NCBI GenBank assembly: GCA_018402545.1
Contig: JAGYIL010000001.1
Span: forward strand, 2,728,001 to 2,792,000
Direction of reading: 5' to 3'
Length of the DNA: 64,000 nucleotides
From: Saccharospirillum sp.
Lineage (GTDB): Bacteria > Pseudomonadota > Gammaproteobacteria > Pseudomonadales > Natronospirillaceae
In this document: one piece after another, positions 52,035 through 60,913 of the stretch
Layout: every line of letters starts with the position of its first letter
Numbering within the stretch: position 1 is the first letter of the stretch
Program-made: the position numbers and the translations under genes
Notes under the pieces: model-generated
Seen by the model: the letters and a program-made list of their open reading frames with translations, nothing else
Told to the model about the DNA's origin: nothing
Database searches by the model: none

Positions 52035-53036
52035 ATGTTATATTATAAAAAATTTTCGGATATTAGCTCATACTCGCCACTCACCTATGGGTTGATCTAC
52101 CTAGCTAATATCATTATTTTTAGTATACTTTATGCATTTATCTTTACTGATGACTTTGTAGATATTTCAATTGACTATATTCAATCCTTATATTTTAGTG
52201 TCGTAACAGTCACCACATTAGGATTTGGAGATATAACCCCAAAACTTGATGAAGCCCCTCTTCTTCTTGTGGTGACCGCTCAGGTTTTCTTAGGTGTGGT
52301 TACGATTGGTTTATTCTTGAATTCTATATCTCAGAAACTAAGTGATAGAAAGGATTCTGATCAAAAAAGAATTGAAGGAGAAGTTGAAAGTAGAAATCAA
52401 TCTAAACTACTAACAATTCTAAAGCCTACAATTGTCAGCTATATTGAAATCCTCTCTGAAACCTATAAGGTTACCACAACCAAAGCAACAGGGGACTTTG
52501 TCGAACTAATTCCTGATGATCTTTTTAGTCAAGCGTATTACGATCAGATATCCCGGCAAGACTTTTTCTCTAACCACACTAGATATGGAGAAGGAGTAAT
52601 GACATGGGGCGATTTTATTGATCAGGAAAATAGTAAGTTCACACATCAGATAGACGATTATTTAAATAAGTTTGCCTTATCACTACCCATAGAACTGGTC
52701 GAGTTATTAGTTGAATTAAAAGGTCATCACTTTCTATTTAATTGCAGGCAAGCTAAGCAAATGAGGCAGTTTGAAATAGCGCAAGGTGTCGAGATTCAGC
52801 GTGTCAATCTGTTAACTCTCGAGCACAGCAGTGTTGATATAGATGAAAAGCCTAGTTCAATAAGAGACTTCCACGAGAAGCTACTAAAGCTAATATCACT
52901 TTTAGATGAAATAAATGCAGGGGAGCGTATCACTATGAAAGTTGATTTAAGGGAGGGCGTCACAGCACCTTCGATTGGGTCGTCTATTGCCGACATAGTT
53001 AAATTAGGCCCCTCAGGGAAGGTAGACAATAGCTAA
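52035..53036 (+). CDS. Two-TM potassium-channel-like protein
   Basis: 333 residues. TM1 (about 17-38, LIYLANIIIFSILYAFIF), a pore loop SLYFSVVTVTTLGFGDITPK with the selectivity filter TLGFGD, and TM2 (LLLVVTAQVFLGVVTIGLFL). A ~220-residue cytoplasmic C-terminal domain follows, with no RCK motif that I can see. A -10-like TATAAT at 52003 precedes it. In a defence island such a channel could depolarise the cell. Confidence 0.82.
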   Translation: MLYYKKFSDISSYSPLTYGLIYLANIIIFSILYAFIFTDDFVDISIDYIQSLYFSVVTVTTLGFGDITPKLDEAPLLLVVTAQVFLGVVTIGLFLNSISQKLSDRKDSDQKRIEGEVESRNQSKLLTILKPTIVSYIEILSETYKVTTTKATGDFVELIPDDLFSQAYYDQISRQDFFSNHTRYGEGVMTWGDFIDQENSKFTHQIDDYLNKFALSLPIELVELLVELKGHHFLFNCRQAKQMRQFEIAQGVEIQRVNLLTLEHSSVDIDEKPSSIRDFHEKLLKLISLLDEINAGERITMKVDLREGVTAPSIGSSIADIVKLGPSGKVDNS

Positions 53037-53184
53037 TACATACAATATATGCTCATCTATTTGGCGCACTAAATGGAAAAGAATCTCGCTTTTTGAAAAG
53101 AATGTTTACATTCAGTTAACATTCAGTTTCGACCTGCTAAGTGTACTCCTTCGGAAGCACTTTACACTCAGAAGGATTCACTTC

Positions 53185-53607
53185 ATGTACAATTTTTTTG
53201 GATTTCTTTTTAGTTCCAGAGAAACGACTAAATACACTAGAGCGGCAAGCCTCAGCAATCAAGTAGACCACCTAGAATTCGAGCTCGCCAAAGTCAAGAG
53301 AGAACGAGAAGCACTGGAGATACGGCTTCAGGAAGAGCGCAAAGCTGCTGAACAACACCGCCTCCACAACTACCCCGCATCCAGCTGGGGTGGTGAGCTC
53401 TCTAACCAGGATTTGTTCGACCCCAGCTACCCCAACCCCATCGAATACATACTGGCCGACGTCACAGCCCTGGGCTACGACGTCTCAGCCGCCTGGATGG
53501 CCCACCGCGCCACCCTGGAAATAATCGCCAAGTATCAAATAGGCGTCGCCCAGGTACTCAACACCGCTGGGCAGATGCGCTATACCTCCGGCCAATTTCG
53601 CCAGTAG
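53185..53607 (+). CDS. Phage protein with N-terminal coiled coil
   Basis: 140 residues: coiled coil at 25-60 (NQVDHLEFELAKVKREREAL), then Pro/Tyr-rich SSWGGELSNQDLFDPSYPNP and an Ala/Gln helix. The first 25 codons are AT-rich like the island and the rest GC-rich like the phage, so the island-phage junction probably lies in or just before it. Function unknown. A tandem 11-bp repeat (TTxACATTCAG) lies at 53105-53126 upstream. Confidence 0.6.
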   Translation: MYNFFGFLFSSRETTKYTRAASLSNQVDHLEFELAKVKREREALEIRLQEERKAAEQHRLHNYPASSWGGELSNQDLFDPSYPNPIEYILADVTALGYDVSAAWMAHRATLEIIAKYQIGVAQVLNTAGQMRYTSGQFRQ

Positions 53608-53724
53608 CAACACTTCATGCCTGCAGGCAATCACATTTCTGCAGTAGAAAGGTACTGTTTCCCTAACTTTGGCGTTCTGCCCTAGAGGGGAGCCCACCTC
53701 TATGAGCTCGATGAGAATCAGCAC

Positions 53725-53751
53725 TTACCCGGCCAATGAGCCGGGTTTTTT
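53725..53751 (+). terminator. Intrinsic terminator upstream of the lysis/late genes
   Basis: ACCCGGC-caatga-GCCGGGT stem followed by TTTTT, between the coiled-coil gene and the lysis module. By analogy with lambda tR' this is where late antitermination would act. Stem of seven pairs. Confidence 0.8.
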
Positions 53752-53773
53752 CATTTAAGGAGTACCGCGCCGC

Positions 53774-54094
53774 ATGACACAGGTTCACATAGATCAGGAG
53801 CTTGCGGTGCTCAAGCACCGAGTGAGACAGCTCGAAGAGGAACCACCGCGCGTCCGCACTCTGGAGCAGGAGGTCGGCGTGATCAAAAACACCATCGACG
53901 GACTCAAGGACGATATGGCCGGTGTTCGCAAAGAACTGCACACCGTTAATGAACGGCTGGCCATGACAGCAACGTCAGACGATGTACGAACCATTAACCG
54001 CAGCGTCATCAAGATCATGGCTTACGGCACCGCAACCCTCAGTGTGTTGGGAGCAATCGCGACTCTGCATCGACTGGGCTGGCTACCAATATGA
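53774..54094 (+). CDS. XhlA-like small membrane protein of the lysis module
   Basis: 106 residues: coiled-coil N-terminus (RVRTLEQEVGVIKNTIDGLK) and one C-terminal membrane helix (MAYGTATLSVLGAIATLHRL). This layout resembles XhlA/haemolysin-type or spanin-like lysis accessories. AAGGAG ribosome site. Overlaps the next gene by 4 bp. Confidence 0.65.
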   Translation: MTQVHIDQELAVLKHRVRQLEEEPPRVRTLEQEVGVIKNTIDGLKDDMAGVRKELHTVNERLAMTATSDDVRTINRSVIKIMAYGTATLSVLGAIATLHRLGWLPI

Positions 54095-54537
54095 AAACCA
54101 TCTGGCTAGTCCGTGACCCCGACGACAACGAAGGCACGCGCGGCAAGCTGATGGTCGATTACCAGGTGTTCTGCCACACCCTGGAACTGCCCGATCGCAA
54201 TAACCAGCCGAACATCAGCCGCATACCCGCTGGCAGGTACCGCTGCGTCTGGCACAAGTCGCCGCGATTCGGCTGGGTGTACCTGGTAACTGGAGTCGAT
54301 GGCCGGTCGTTCATTTTAACCCACGCAGGCAACTGGGCAGGTGATGCCGCGCTCGGGTACCGCACCGATGTGCAGGGCTGCATTTTGCTCGGCACCTTGG
54401 CCACTCGCCTGGCCGGGCAAAAAGCGATCGGCGCATCGAAAGCCGCCTGCCGCCGTTTCTTCAAACGCATGAACAAACAGGACTTTTACCTGATGGTCCT
54501 GGACCCACGAACCCAAACCGAGAGGGCAGCTGCATGA
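54091..54537 (+). CDS. DUF5675-family protein (possible lysis enzyme)
   Basis: 148 residues: VFCHTLELPDRNNQPNISRI, IPAGRYRCVWHKSPRFGWVY, FILTHAGNWAGDA and DVQGCILLG. This pattern is DUF5675. The His-x(n)-Gly-Cys arrangement recalls L,D-transpeptidase-like enzymes, so a peptidoglycan role is plausible. It is flanked by two membrane-protein genes in a cassette with no conventional endolysin. Confidence 0.78.
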   Translation: MKTIWLVRDPDDNEGTRGKLMVDYQVFCHTLELPDRNNQPNISRIPAGRYRCVWHKSPRFGWVYLVTGVDGRSFILTHAGNWAGDAALGYRTDVQGCILLGTLATRLAGQKAIGASKAACRRFFKRMNKQDFYLMVLDPRTQTERAAA

Positions 54538-55067
54538 GCGTAACTCAAACCATTACCGACCTGGCCAGTGGTGGCCTGCTGGGCGTATTCGGCAGCCTGG
54601 CGTCGAACGTGCTGGGCATCTTCAAGGCCCGCGAAACCCACAAGCAAGATCTGGCCATGAAGCGCCTCGATGCCACCATAGATCTGCGCCAGGGCCAGCA
54701 AGACATGGCACTAGCCAGACTGGAAGCGGACACCCGCTTGAATGAACTGCAGGTGTTAAAGGAAACCGAGGAAAGCCGGGCCGAAGCACAGGCCTATGTC
54801 GCCAGCCTGGAGAACGCATCGGCGACCGGTTACCAGGGCGAGAGCCGCCTGCTGCGCATCGCCGAGTTCGCCCGCAAAATCACCCGCCCTGCCCTCACCG
54901 CCATTCTGGTGCTGTTCACCATGGTGGCCTTCTTCGTCACGGCAGATCCGGTGCTAAAGCAAACCATTCTGAACATGCTGGTGGCGGCCACGGCCACAGT
55001 CATCGCCTGGTGGTTCAGTGATCGCACGCTGGGCCATGCGGTACGCGAACGCTTGTGGCAATCCTGA
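54534..55067 (+). CDS. Holin-like protein (3TM type)
   Basis: 177 residues: N-terminal amphipathic/hydrophobic segment, a Lys/Gln-rich coiled coil (RLDATIDLRQGQQDMALARL) and two C-terminal membrane helices (PALTAILVLFTMVAFFVTAD; MLVAATATVIAWWFSDRTLG). The ending WWFSDRTLG resembles the 3TM-type holins of siphophages. Overlaps the DUF5675 gene by 4 bp. Confidence 0.75.
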   Translation: MSVTQTITDLASGGLLGVFGSLASNVLGIFKARETHKQDLAMKRLDATIDLRQGQQDMALARLEADTRLNELQVLKETEESRAEAQAYVASLENASATGYQGESRLLRIAEFARKITRPALTAILVLFTMVAFFVTADPVLKQTILNMLVAATATVIAWWFSDRTLGHAVRERLWQS

Positions 55068-55100
55068 AGCCCGCCCGGGCTTCCACTATCGGAGTCTGGT

Positions 55101-56282
55101 GTGACCACCACTCAACTGACCATTACCGATGCCGCCATTCGCCGGCATGCCCGTGCAACCGTTAATGAGCTGCACGACCAGCAACTGCGTTCCCTGTATT
55201 TCCGGTACCACAGCAACCGGACCAGCGGCACCTGGTATCTGGTCGGGCGGCAGTTCAAGTCGCGTTGGTTGAAGATTGGCCGCTGGCCCGATGTCAGCAC
55301 CGCCGTAGTTCGCAAGGAAGCACCGAAGCTGTTGGTCGCCGGCAGCGAACAGAGCGCCAACCTCGACACCGGCAAAACCCTGGGCGAAGTCCTGGTCTGG
55401 TATCGGGACCGCACCCAGCGCGATAGAAGCCTCTCCCCCGAACGAAGAGCCGACATTGTCAGCATCCTTCGCACACACTTGCTCAGTGCCCCCGGCTTAA
55501 CCGCCCTGCGCCCACGCGATCTCACCCGCCCCGTTATCGATGCAGAACTGCTCATGCCCCTGCAGGACAGCCTGAAGCCTGCGACCGTCGAGAAGGTTTA
55601 CCGCGTGCTGAATGCCTGCCTGAACAAAGCGGCCACGCTGGATGTCATCGGGGCCAACCCACTCAGTCAGTTCAAACTCAGTGACTTCATGGACAGTCGC
55701 TCTGTACCGAAAGGCAGCGAACTGAAGCCGAGCGATGCCAGCGAGCTGTTCGCCAACATCACCCGAGCATCAGGGCAGGCATCAATACTGGCCACCCTCA
55801 TGGCCATGCACGGCACACGCATCAACGAGACCCGGCTGGCCACCTGGCGCCAGTTCGATTTCAAAGGCCGCTGGTGGCACATACCGGCCATGAACACCAA
55901 GACCCGCAAGGCACATCGGCTGCCATTGACCGACCAGGCAATCACCCTGCTACAGCAGTACCGGGCGAACACATCAACGGGCTATCTGTTTGGAGGGGAG
56001 GCAGGGCCTATTTCACGCAGGCAGGCCTACCGACTCATTCAGTCAATTAGCCAGGGCCAGTGGACCAGCCACGACCTGCGCAAGTTTGCACGCACCACCT
56101 GGGCGGACATGGGCACGGACTACATGATCGCTGAACTGCTGATCAACCACACCCCGAGCAAGATGGACCGCACCTACATCCACACCTTTGCCGACGAACG
56201 CACGCGCCAGGCATTGGAAGACTACCACCACTGGCTCGCATCCCAGTCGATCGACTTCGCGCGGATGGTAGACAGATGGTAG
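55101..56282 (+). CDS. Second phage tyrosine recombinase
   Basis: 393 residues from GTG 55101 (GGAG 8 bp upstream). It has a DUF4102-like N-terminal domain (LYFRYHSNRTSGTWYLVGRQ), core-binding domain, and a catalytic domain with Arg in MHGTRINETRLATW, WTSHDLRKFARTTWA (His-x-x-Arg), NHTPSKMDRTYIH (Tyr). All catalytic residues are visible. It sits in the late region between lysis and terminase genes in the same direction as them, unlike an attachment-site integrase. Confidence 0.9.
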   Translation: MTTTQLTITDAAIRRHARATVNELHDQQLRSLYFRYHSNRTSGTWYLVGRQFKSRWLKIGRWPDVSTAVVRKEAPKLLVAGSEQSANLDTGKTLGEVLVWYRDRTQRDRSLSPERRADIVSILRTHLLSAPGLTALRPRDLTRPVIDAELLMPLQDSLKPATVEKVYRVLNACLNKAATLDVIGANPLSQFKLSDFMDSRSVPKGSELKPSDASELFANITRASGQASILATLMAMHGTRINETRLATWRQFDFKGRWWHIPAMNTKTRKAHRLPLTDQAITLLQQYRANTSTGYLFGGEAGPISRRQAYRLIQSISQGQWTSHDLRKFARTTWADMGTDYMIAELLINHTPSKMDRTYIHTFADERTRQALEDYHHWLASQSIDFARMVDRW

Positions 56283-56397
56283 ATCGGCACACCCAACCCA
56301 AACGCCACAACCCGCATGCTGCAAGGTCTGCGCGGCAAGCGTGTCACAGATGTAATGGGACTAGGACACACATGAAAACCAACAGGCAGGGCACAGT

Positions 56398-56865
56398 ATG
56401 AGCACAGTAATCGAGACCATCGCGGCCGAAGTTGGATTCGAGACCGCCGTTATCATTTGCGAAGTCTGGGGCGATCGCACCCTGTACATTCCGGATTGCC
56501 CCGGGCCCGACCACCCCATCGCTCAGGACATCGGCTATGAGCCATTGCTTAAGTTGGTGGCCATCTACGGCGGCCAAACGATCCGCCCGCCCGTGATGAA
56601 CAAGAGTCACATCCGCAAGCGCCGCCAATGTCTGCTGCTGAAGAGCAAGGGCATGTCCACGCGACAGATCGCCTGGGTGATGGACATGAGCGTGAACCGG
56701 GTTAAGCGTCTCATTGAAGGCAACGAAGCCAACGCCGCCTGGCACGACTGGGCCGACGAATCCGACCTGCTGGCCCGCAACGACCAGATCGCCCTGCCCC
56801 TTCAGACCGGCCGGGGACCCTGCCGAAAGCAGAGCGGTACGGGGGCGCGGAAGCGCAGTGCTTGA
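56398..56865 (+). CDS. Mor-like transcription regulator
   Basis: 155 residues. The Mor-type domain reads VGFETAVIICEVWGDRTLYI, HPIAQDIGYEPLLKLVAIYG and a C-terminal HTH KGMSTRQIAWVMDMSVNRVK. Mu Mor activates middle genes. Here, between lysis and terminase genes, it could activate the late head genes. A 9-codon frame (MKTNRQGTV) from 56371 overlaps its start. Confidence 0.75.
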   Translation: MSTVIETIAAEVGFETAVIICEVWGDRTLYIPDCPGPDHPIAQDIGYEPLLKLVAIYGGQTIRPPVMNKSHIRKRRQCLLLKSKGMSTRQIAWVMDMSVNRVKRLIEGNEANAAWHDWADESDLLARNDQIALPLQTGRGPCRKQSGTGARKRSA

Positions 56866-56904
56866 GAGATTTTCGGCGCCCTATGGCTTGTTGTTGTGGT
56901 CGCC

Positions 56905-57444
56905 ATGTCTGAAGTGACCAAGCTGAACGGAGCCCAGGCCCTGCGACGGCTGAACAAAAGCGAGTTGGCGCAGTTCTTCGAGGTCTCGCCCCAGGCCGTC
57001 GACGGATGGATTCGGCGCGGCTGCCCCTATGTCGAAAAGGGCCGGCCCGGTCAGCCTTGGGTGTTCGATGCGCTCGATGTCGCCAAGTGGCGGTTCGGTG
57101 AGCAGACCGAATCCCAGGCCCTGATCGACCCGGACTTGCTACCGCCCACAGACCGCAAAGCCTGGTACGAATCGGAAGCCAAGCGGCGAGAACTGCAGAA
57201 AGGTGACCGCGAGCTTATCCCCGCCAGCGAAGTAGAGCACTGCGTCGCCCGGGCATTCAGCACCCTGGCCCAGGGCCTGCGCAGCGTACCGGATAACATC
57301 GAACGCCGAACCGGCTGCGCGCCGGAACTGATCGAAGCCATTGAACTGGCCCTGGAATCCGAGATGTCCGCTATTGCCGACCTGCTTTCGGAACTGACGC
57401 CCATGCCTGAAGACCCAGTACCAGAAGATAAGGAACCCGTTTGA
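56905..57444 (+). CDS. Terminase small subunit (Nu1-like)
   Basis: 179 residues. An N-terminal winged helix (LNKSELAQFFEVSPQAVDGW, RRGCPYVEKGRPGQPWVF) of the Nu1/DUF1441 type recognises cos DNA; the C-terminal helical part binds the large subunit. ATG 56905 is preferred; a GTG at 56896 is in frame. It overlaps terL by 4 bp. Confidence 0.85.
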   Translation: MSEVTKLNGAQALRRLNKSELAQFFEVSPQAVDGWIRRGCPYVEKGRPGQPWVFDALDVAKWRFGEQTESQALIDPDLLPPTDRKAWYESEAKRRELQKGDRELIPASEVEHCVARAFSTLAQGLRSVPDNIERRTGCAPELIEAIELALESEMSAIADLLSELTPMPEDPVPEDKEPV

Positions 57445-59549
57445 TGTTTGGCTCTGCCCTACCCATCGTGCGTGCCGCTGCCGAAGCCTTCCGGCCACCC
57501 CGACGGGTGAGCGTACCGGACGGTGCCGGCGAAACCCTGAAGATCATCCAACCCGGTGGCTACACCGGTTTTTGGTCCGCCAAAGAAACCCCCTACATGG
57601 TGGAACCCATGACGATGCTGGCCAGCCGTGGCCACGAGGCCGTAGTGTTTGTTGGCCCGGCCCGGTCGGGCAAAACGATGGGCCTGCTCGATGCTTGGGT
57701 TTCCTACGCCGTCACCTGTGACCCGGGTGACATGCTGATCGTTCAGATGACGCAAGACAAAGCCCGGGACTATTCAAAAACCCGAATCGACCGGGCCATT
57801 CGCAACAGCCCCAAAATCGCCGAGCTGAAAAGCAGCCGGGCGCACGACGACAACACCCACGACAAGCTGTTCAAACACGGCATGTGGCTCAAAATTGGCT
57901 GGCCCTCCGCCAGCCAGCTGGCCTCAAGTGATTACCGCTATGTGGCGCTAACCGACTACGACCGCATGCCAGACGACATCGATGGCGAAGGCGCGGCCTT
58001 CCAACTGGGCCTGAAGCGCACCACCACCTTCCTGAGCCGTGGCATGTGCATGGTGGAGTCATCACCCGGCAAGCCGATCACCGACCCCAACTTCCGCCCC
58101 TCCACCTTGCACGAAGCGCCGCCGGCCCATGGCATATTAGGGATCTACAACCGCGGCGACCGGCGCCGGTTCTATTGGCCATGCCCTCACTGCAAAGAGT
58201 ACTTCCAGGCCACGCCCGGACTCGACCTGTTCGCCAGCATCCCGGAAGAAACCGAGCTGCTCCGAACCATCCGCAGTGCAGACCTCGCCGCCCTGGCCAG
58301 AGAGCACGCTGTGATCTATTGCCCGCACTGCGGTGCCGGCATCGATGCCACCCACAAGCAGTCGCTGCTCGAGCACGGTGAATGGCTGCGCGATGGCCAG
58401 ACCATCACCAAAACCGGCATCAAGTCAGACACCGGTATTGAATCGAGCATCGCCAGCTACTGGATCGGCGGTGTCGCTGCTGCCTACCAGAGCTGGTACA
58501 GCCTGCTGCTTCGCTACTTCCAGGGCTTGCGGGACTTCGCCAGCTCCGGCTCTGAACTGGCCCTGCAGGTAACCGTGAATACCGACCAGGGCGCGCCCTA
58601 TCTGCCCAGGGCCCTGCTGGCCGACATGGCCGCTAACGACCCGGCAGACAACGCCGAAGACTTCCCACGGTACATCGTGCCAGCACAGGCCCGGTTCGTA
58701 ACCGCAGCGGTCGACGTTCAGGGCGGCCAGAACGCCCGCTTCGTGGTGCAAGTGCACGCCCACGGGCCCGAACAGGAGCAATGGCTGATTGACCGCTACG
58801 AGATCAAAACCAGCCAGCGCGAAGGCGCAGACGGCGAGCCCGCCCCGCTCGACCCCGCTAGCTACCCGGAAGACTGGGACTGCATTACCAGCAAAGTGGT
58901 CAACGCCACCTACCGCACCAGTGTGGAAGGCCAGGAACTGCGTGTGCGGCTGACTATCGTCGATACCGGCGGTGAAGACGGCGTGACCGACAACGCCTAC
59001 GAATGGTGGCGCCGCTGTGCACGCAAACGCCTGACCAGCCGCATCGCCCTCTACAAAGGCGCCTCATCCCGCACGGCACCGCTGATCAAAGAGAGCAAGG
59101 TCGGCAAAGGGGCCAAGGCCGACGTGCCGCTGCTGGTGTGCAACCCTAACTTACTGAAAGACGCCGTCACCAACGCCGCCCGCCGGGCAGACGACGGTAC
59201 CTCCCGCCTACACTTCCCCCAGTGGCTGGGTGCCTGGTTCTGGGATGAGTGGCAGGCGGAGCTGCGCCAGCAGAATGGGACCTGGAAGAAGATCCGGGCC
59301 CGGAACGAAGCCATCGACCTGGCGGCTATGAACCGGGCTGCTGGATTGCAACTGGGTGTGCGGCGGATCAACTGGGACAAGCCGCCGTCCTGGGCTCGGC
59401 CTTTGGAGCAGAATAGTTACCGGGTTTCTCGGGTTGAAAGAAAGAACTCTGAAAAATTAGAGGGTCGTGAATGTCCCAAAACCAGCGCTACAACCGGGTT
59501 CAAAAATAAGGAAGGTTTTGTTAAAAGCTCAGGCTTTAAACGAATATAA
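57441..59549 (+). CDS. Terminase large subunit (GpA-like) with altered C-terminus
   Basis: 702 residues. ATPase domain with Walker A VFVGPARSGKTMG and a Walker B region YVALTDYDRMPDDIDGEG. Zinc-type CPHCKEYF...CPHCGAGI. Nuclease domain with TAAVDVQGGQNARFVVQVHA and TIVDTGGEDGVTDNAYEWWR. Homology runs to INWDKPPSWARPLEQN. The last ~45 residues (SYRVSRVERKNSEK onward) are Lys-rich and encoded by AT-rich DNA, not by the usual phage tail sequence. In lambda the terminase C-terminus binds the portal. Confidence 0.9.
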   Translation: MMFGSALPIVRAAAEAFRPPRRVSVPDGAGETLKIIQPGGYTGFWSAKETPYMVEPMTMLASRGHEAVVFVGPARSGKTMGLLDAWVSYAVTCDPGDMLIVQMTQDKARDYSKTRIDRAIRNSPKIAELKSSRAHDDNTHDKLFKHGMWLKIGWPSASQLASSDYRYVALTDYDRMPDDIDGEGAAFQLGLKRTTTFLSRGMCMVESSPGKPITDPNFRPSTLHEAPPAHGILGIYNRGDRRRFYWPCPHCKEYFQATPGLDLFASIPEETELLRTIRSADLAALAREHAVIYCPHCGAGIDATHKQSLLEHGEWLRDGQTITKTGIKSDTGIESSIASYWIGGVAAAYQSWYSLLLRYFQGLRDFASSGSELALQVTVNTDQGAPYLPRALLADMAANDPADNAEDFPRYIVPAQARFVTAAVDVQGGQNARFVVQVHAHGPEQEQWLIDRYEIKTSQREGADGEPAPLDPASYPEDWDCITSKVVNATYRTSVEGQELRVRLTIVDTGGEDGVTDNAYEWWRRCARKRLTSRIALYKGASSRTAPLIKESKVGKGAKADVPLLVCNPNLLKDAVTNAARRADDGTSRLHFPQWLGAWFWDEWQAELRQQNGTWKKIRARNEAIDLAAMNRAAGLQLGVRRINWDKPPSWARPLEQNSYRVSRVERKNSEKLEGRECPKTSATTGFKNKEGFVKSSGFKRI

Positions 59550-59648
59550 ACTTGGCCATTGAAGATGACTTGAAGATTATGAAACGTAATACCTATCAAT
59601 GTTAGTTAACTACTCAGCTTGCATTCGGCCTGTAATGAAACCAATAAT

Positions 59649-60452
59649 CTATATTGAAAATGAAAAATTAAGTAAGACGCCGGCTTCAGTTTCATTCTTA
59701 TACTGCACAGACTCCATGTCAGTAGGTAATTTCTCACCTTCCTGACTATCGTCAGCAAGTCGTTGAATTTGAGTTGCATACAACCCTAAACCGATATTCA
59801 AAGCCCTAGTATCATTATCGTCGCCCCAATAGGTGCGTTTAAATGACAACATGACCCCAGTTCCGAAAGTATCAAGAGAACTACCTTCCGAATCTAAACT
59901 CAAACCAAGAAAGATACCTGGTTTAATGTAATCGGTATCTATGCCCAACCACCCGTCTCCCTCCCAAGACCCGTCAAAAATGTACTGTGCTTGAAGCCAA
60001 GGTGTTACGCGGAAATCCGACTCTTCAATGACTCGAACAACTCCATCTCGAACTTCAGCTTTTTCAATATGAGGCTCACCGAAATGCATAACAGCAATAC
60101 CAAAACTGAAATAACGACTTAATTCATTTCCTAAACTTGCTGCCTCTGCCTTTGCTGCTGCTTCTGCTGCTGCCTGTGCTGCTGCTTCTGCCTTTGCTGC
60201 TGACTCTGCTGCTGACTCTGTTTCTGACTCTGTTTCTGACTCTGTTTCTGACTCTGTTTCTGACTCTGTTTCTGACTCTGTTTCTGGCTCCGTTTCTGGC
60301 TCTGTTTCTGACTCTGCATCTGATTGTTCTTCTGTCGCTAATTGATTAGCCGACTCTTGAGGTTCCGGCCCATCAGACCCAGCCTCTTCTGCAAAGGCCC
60401 TTGAAACAAATACACCGATTACCAACACGAAAATCACACCAAACTTGCTCAT
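59649..60452 (-). CDS. Secreted/outer-membrane protein with (SETE)n stalk
   Basis: 267 residues from ATG 60452 (AAGGAG upstream). Signal peptide KFGVIFVLVIGVFVSRAFAE. A Glu/Ser/Thr repeat stalk (about 35-80), then an Ala/Glu/Lys helix (AAKAEAAAQAAAEAAAK), and a C-terminal beta-rich domain ending NFSFSI (aromatic end typical of outer-membrane barrels). No homologue recognised. It is on the opposite strand to the phage late genes, so it could be expressed in the lysogen. Confidence 0.7.
   Translation of the reverse strand: MSKFGVIFVLVIGVFVSRAFAEEAGSDGPEPQESANQLATEEQSDAESETEPETEPETESETESETESETESETESETESAAESAAKAEAAAQAAAEAAAKAEAASLGNELSRYFSFGIAVMHFGEPHIEKAEVRDGVVRVIEESDFRVTPWLQAQYIFDGSWEGDGWLGIDTDYIKPGIFLGLSLDSEGSSLDTFGTGVMLSFKRTYWGDDNDTRALNIGLGLYATQIQRLADDSQEGEKLPTDMESVQYKNETEAGVLLNFSFSI
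60190..60320. repeat. 12-bp tandem repeat array (GACTCTGTTTCT)n
   Basis: About ten units of GACTCTGTTTCT with few variants (GGCTCCGTTTCT near the right end). It encodes the SETE/PETE stalk on the minus strand. The unit is four codons, so copy-number changes alter stalk length but not frame. Confidence 0.9.
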
Positions 60453-60458
60453 GGACAC

Positions 60459-60913
60459 TCCTTGTCTGTATTAAGAATGAAACACAACCTATTACTGAGA
60501 ATACGCAATAGGGTCGAACCTCAGTATATAATTTAGATAATCTCTGTAAATCTGAGCGACTTAAATAATTTGCAATTACAAATATCGAAAGAAGCAGCTG
60601 GTCATATCAATGTTATAATTGAACAGAAACCACTAATAAGCTAAGAAAGAAAAAGGCAGAATGCAAAGCAAATCAGCCAACAGAAACAATTCTTTACAAA
60701 CAAAGCAATACATATTAATTGATAAGGGAATCCTATTACCCAGACTAGACCAATACCACGTCACTCTATCTTGCTGAACCCATCCTTATCTAAGTGCACA
60801 ATACTTTCGTCTTCACTCAAGCTATTACCACAGTTAGAATTCAACTCCTCTGCTGCAGTACAGGTAGTATTGCAGAAAAACAAAGGATTCTAATGGGGAG
60901 AAAGACGGCTCCA
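60459..60913. other. Non-coding AT-rich gap
   Basis: About 450 bp between two minus-strand genes of the second insert. It has many stops, no frame of note and no recognised RNA. It may hold the promoter of the (SETE)n gene near its left end. Confidence 0.5.

Noticed and set aside
48805-53036. Composite transposon carrying the NTase, DUF262 and channel genes
   Set aside because: Only one IS30 copy is present in the window, so no flanking pair supports a composite element.
60137-60349. Leu-rich 70-residue frame opposite the (SETE)n gene
   Set aside because: It is simply the 12-bp repeat read on the other strand; no ribosome site.
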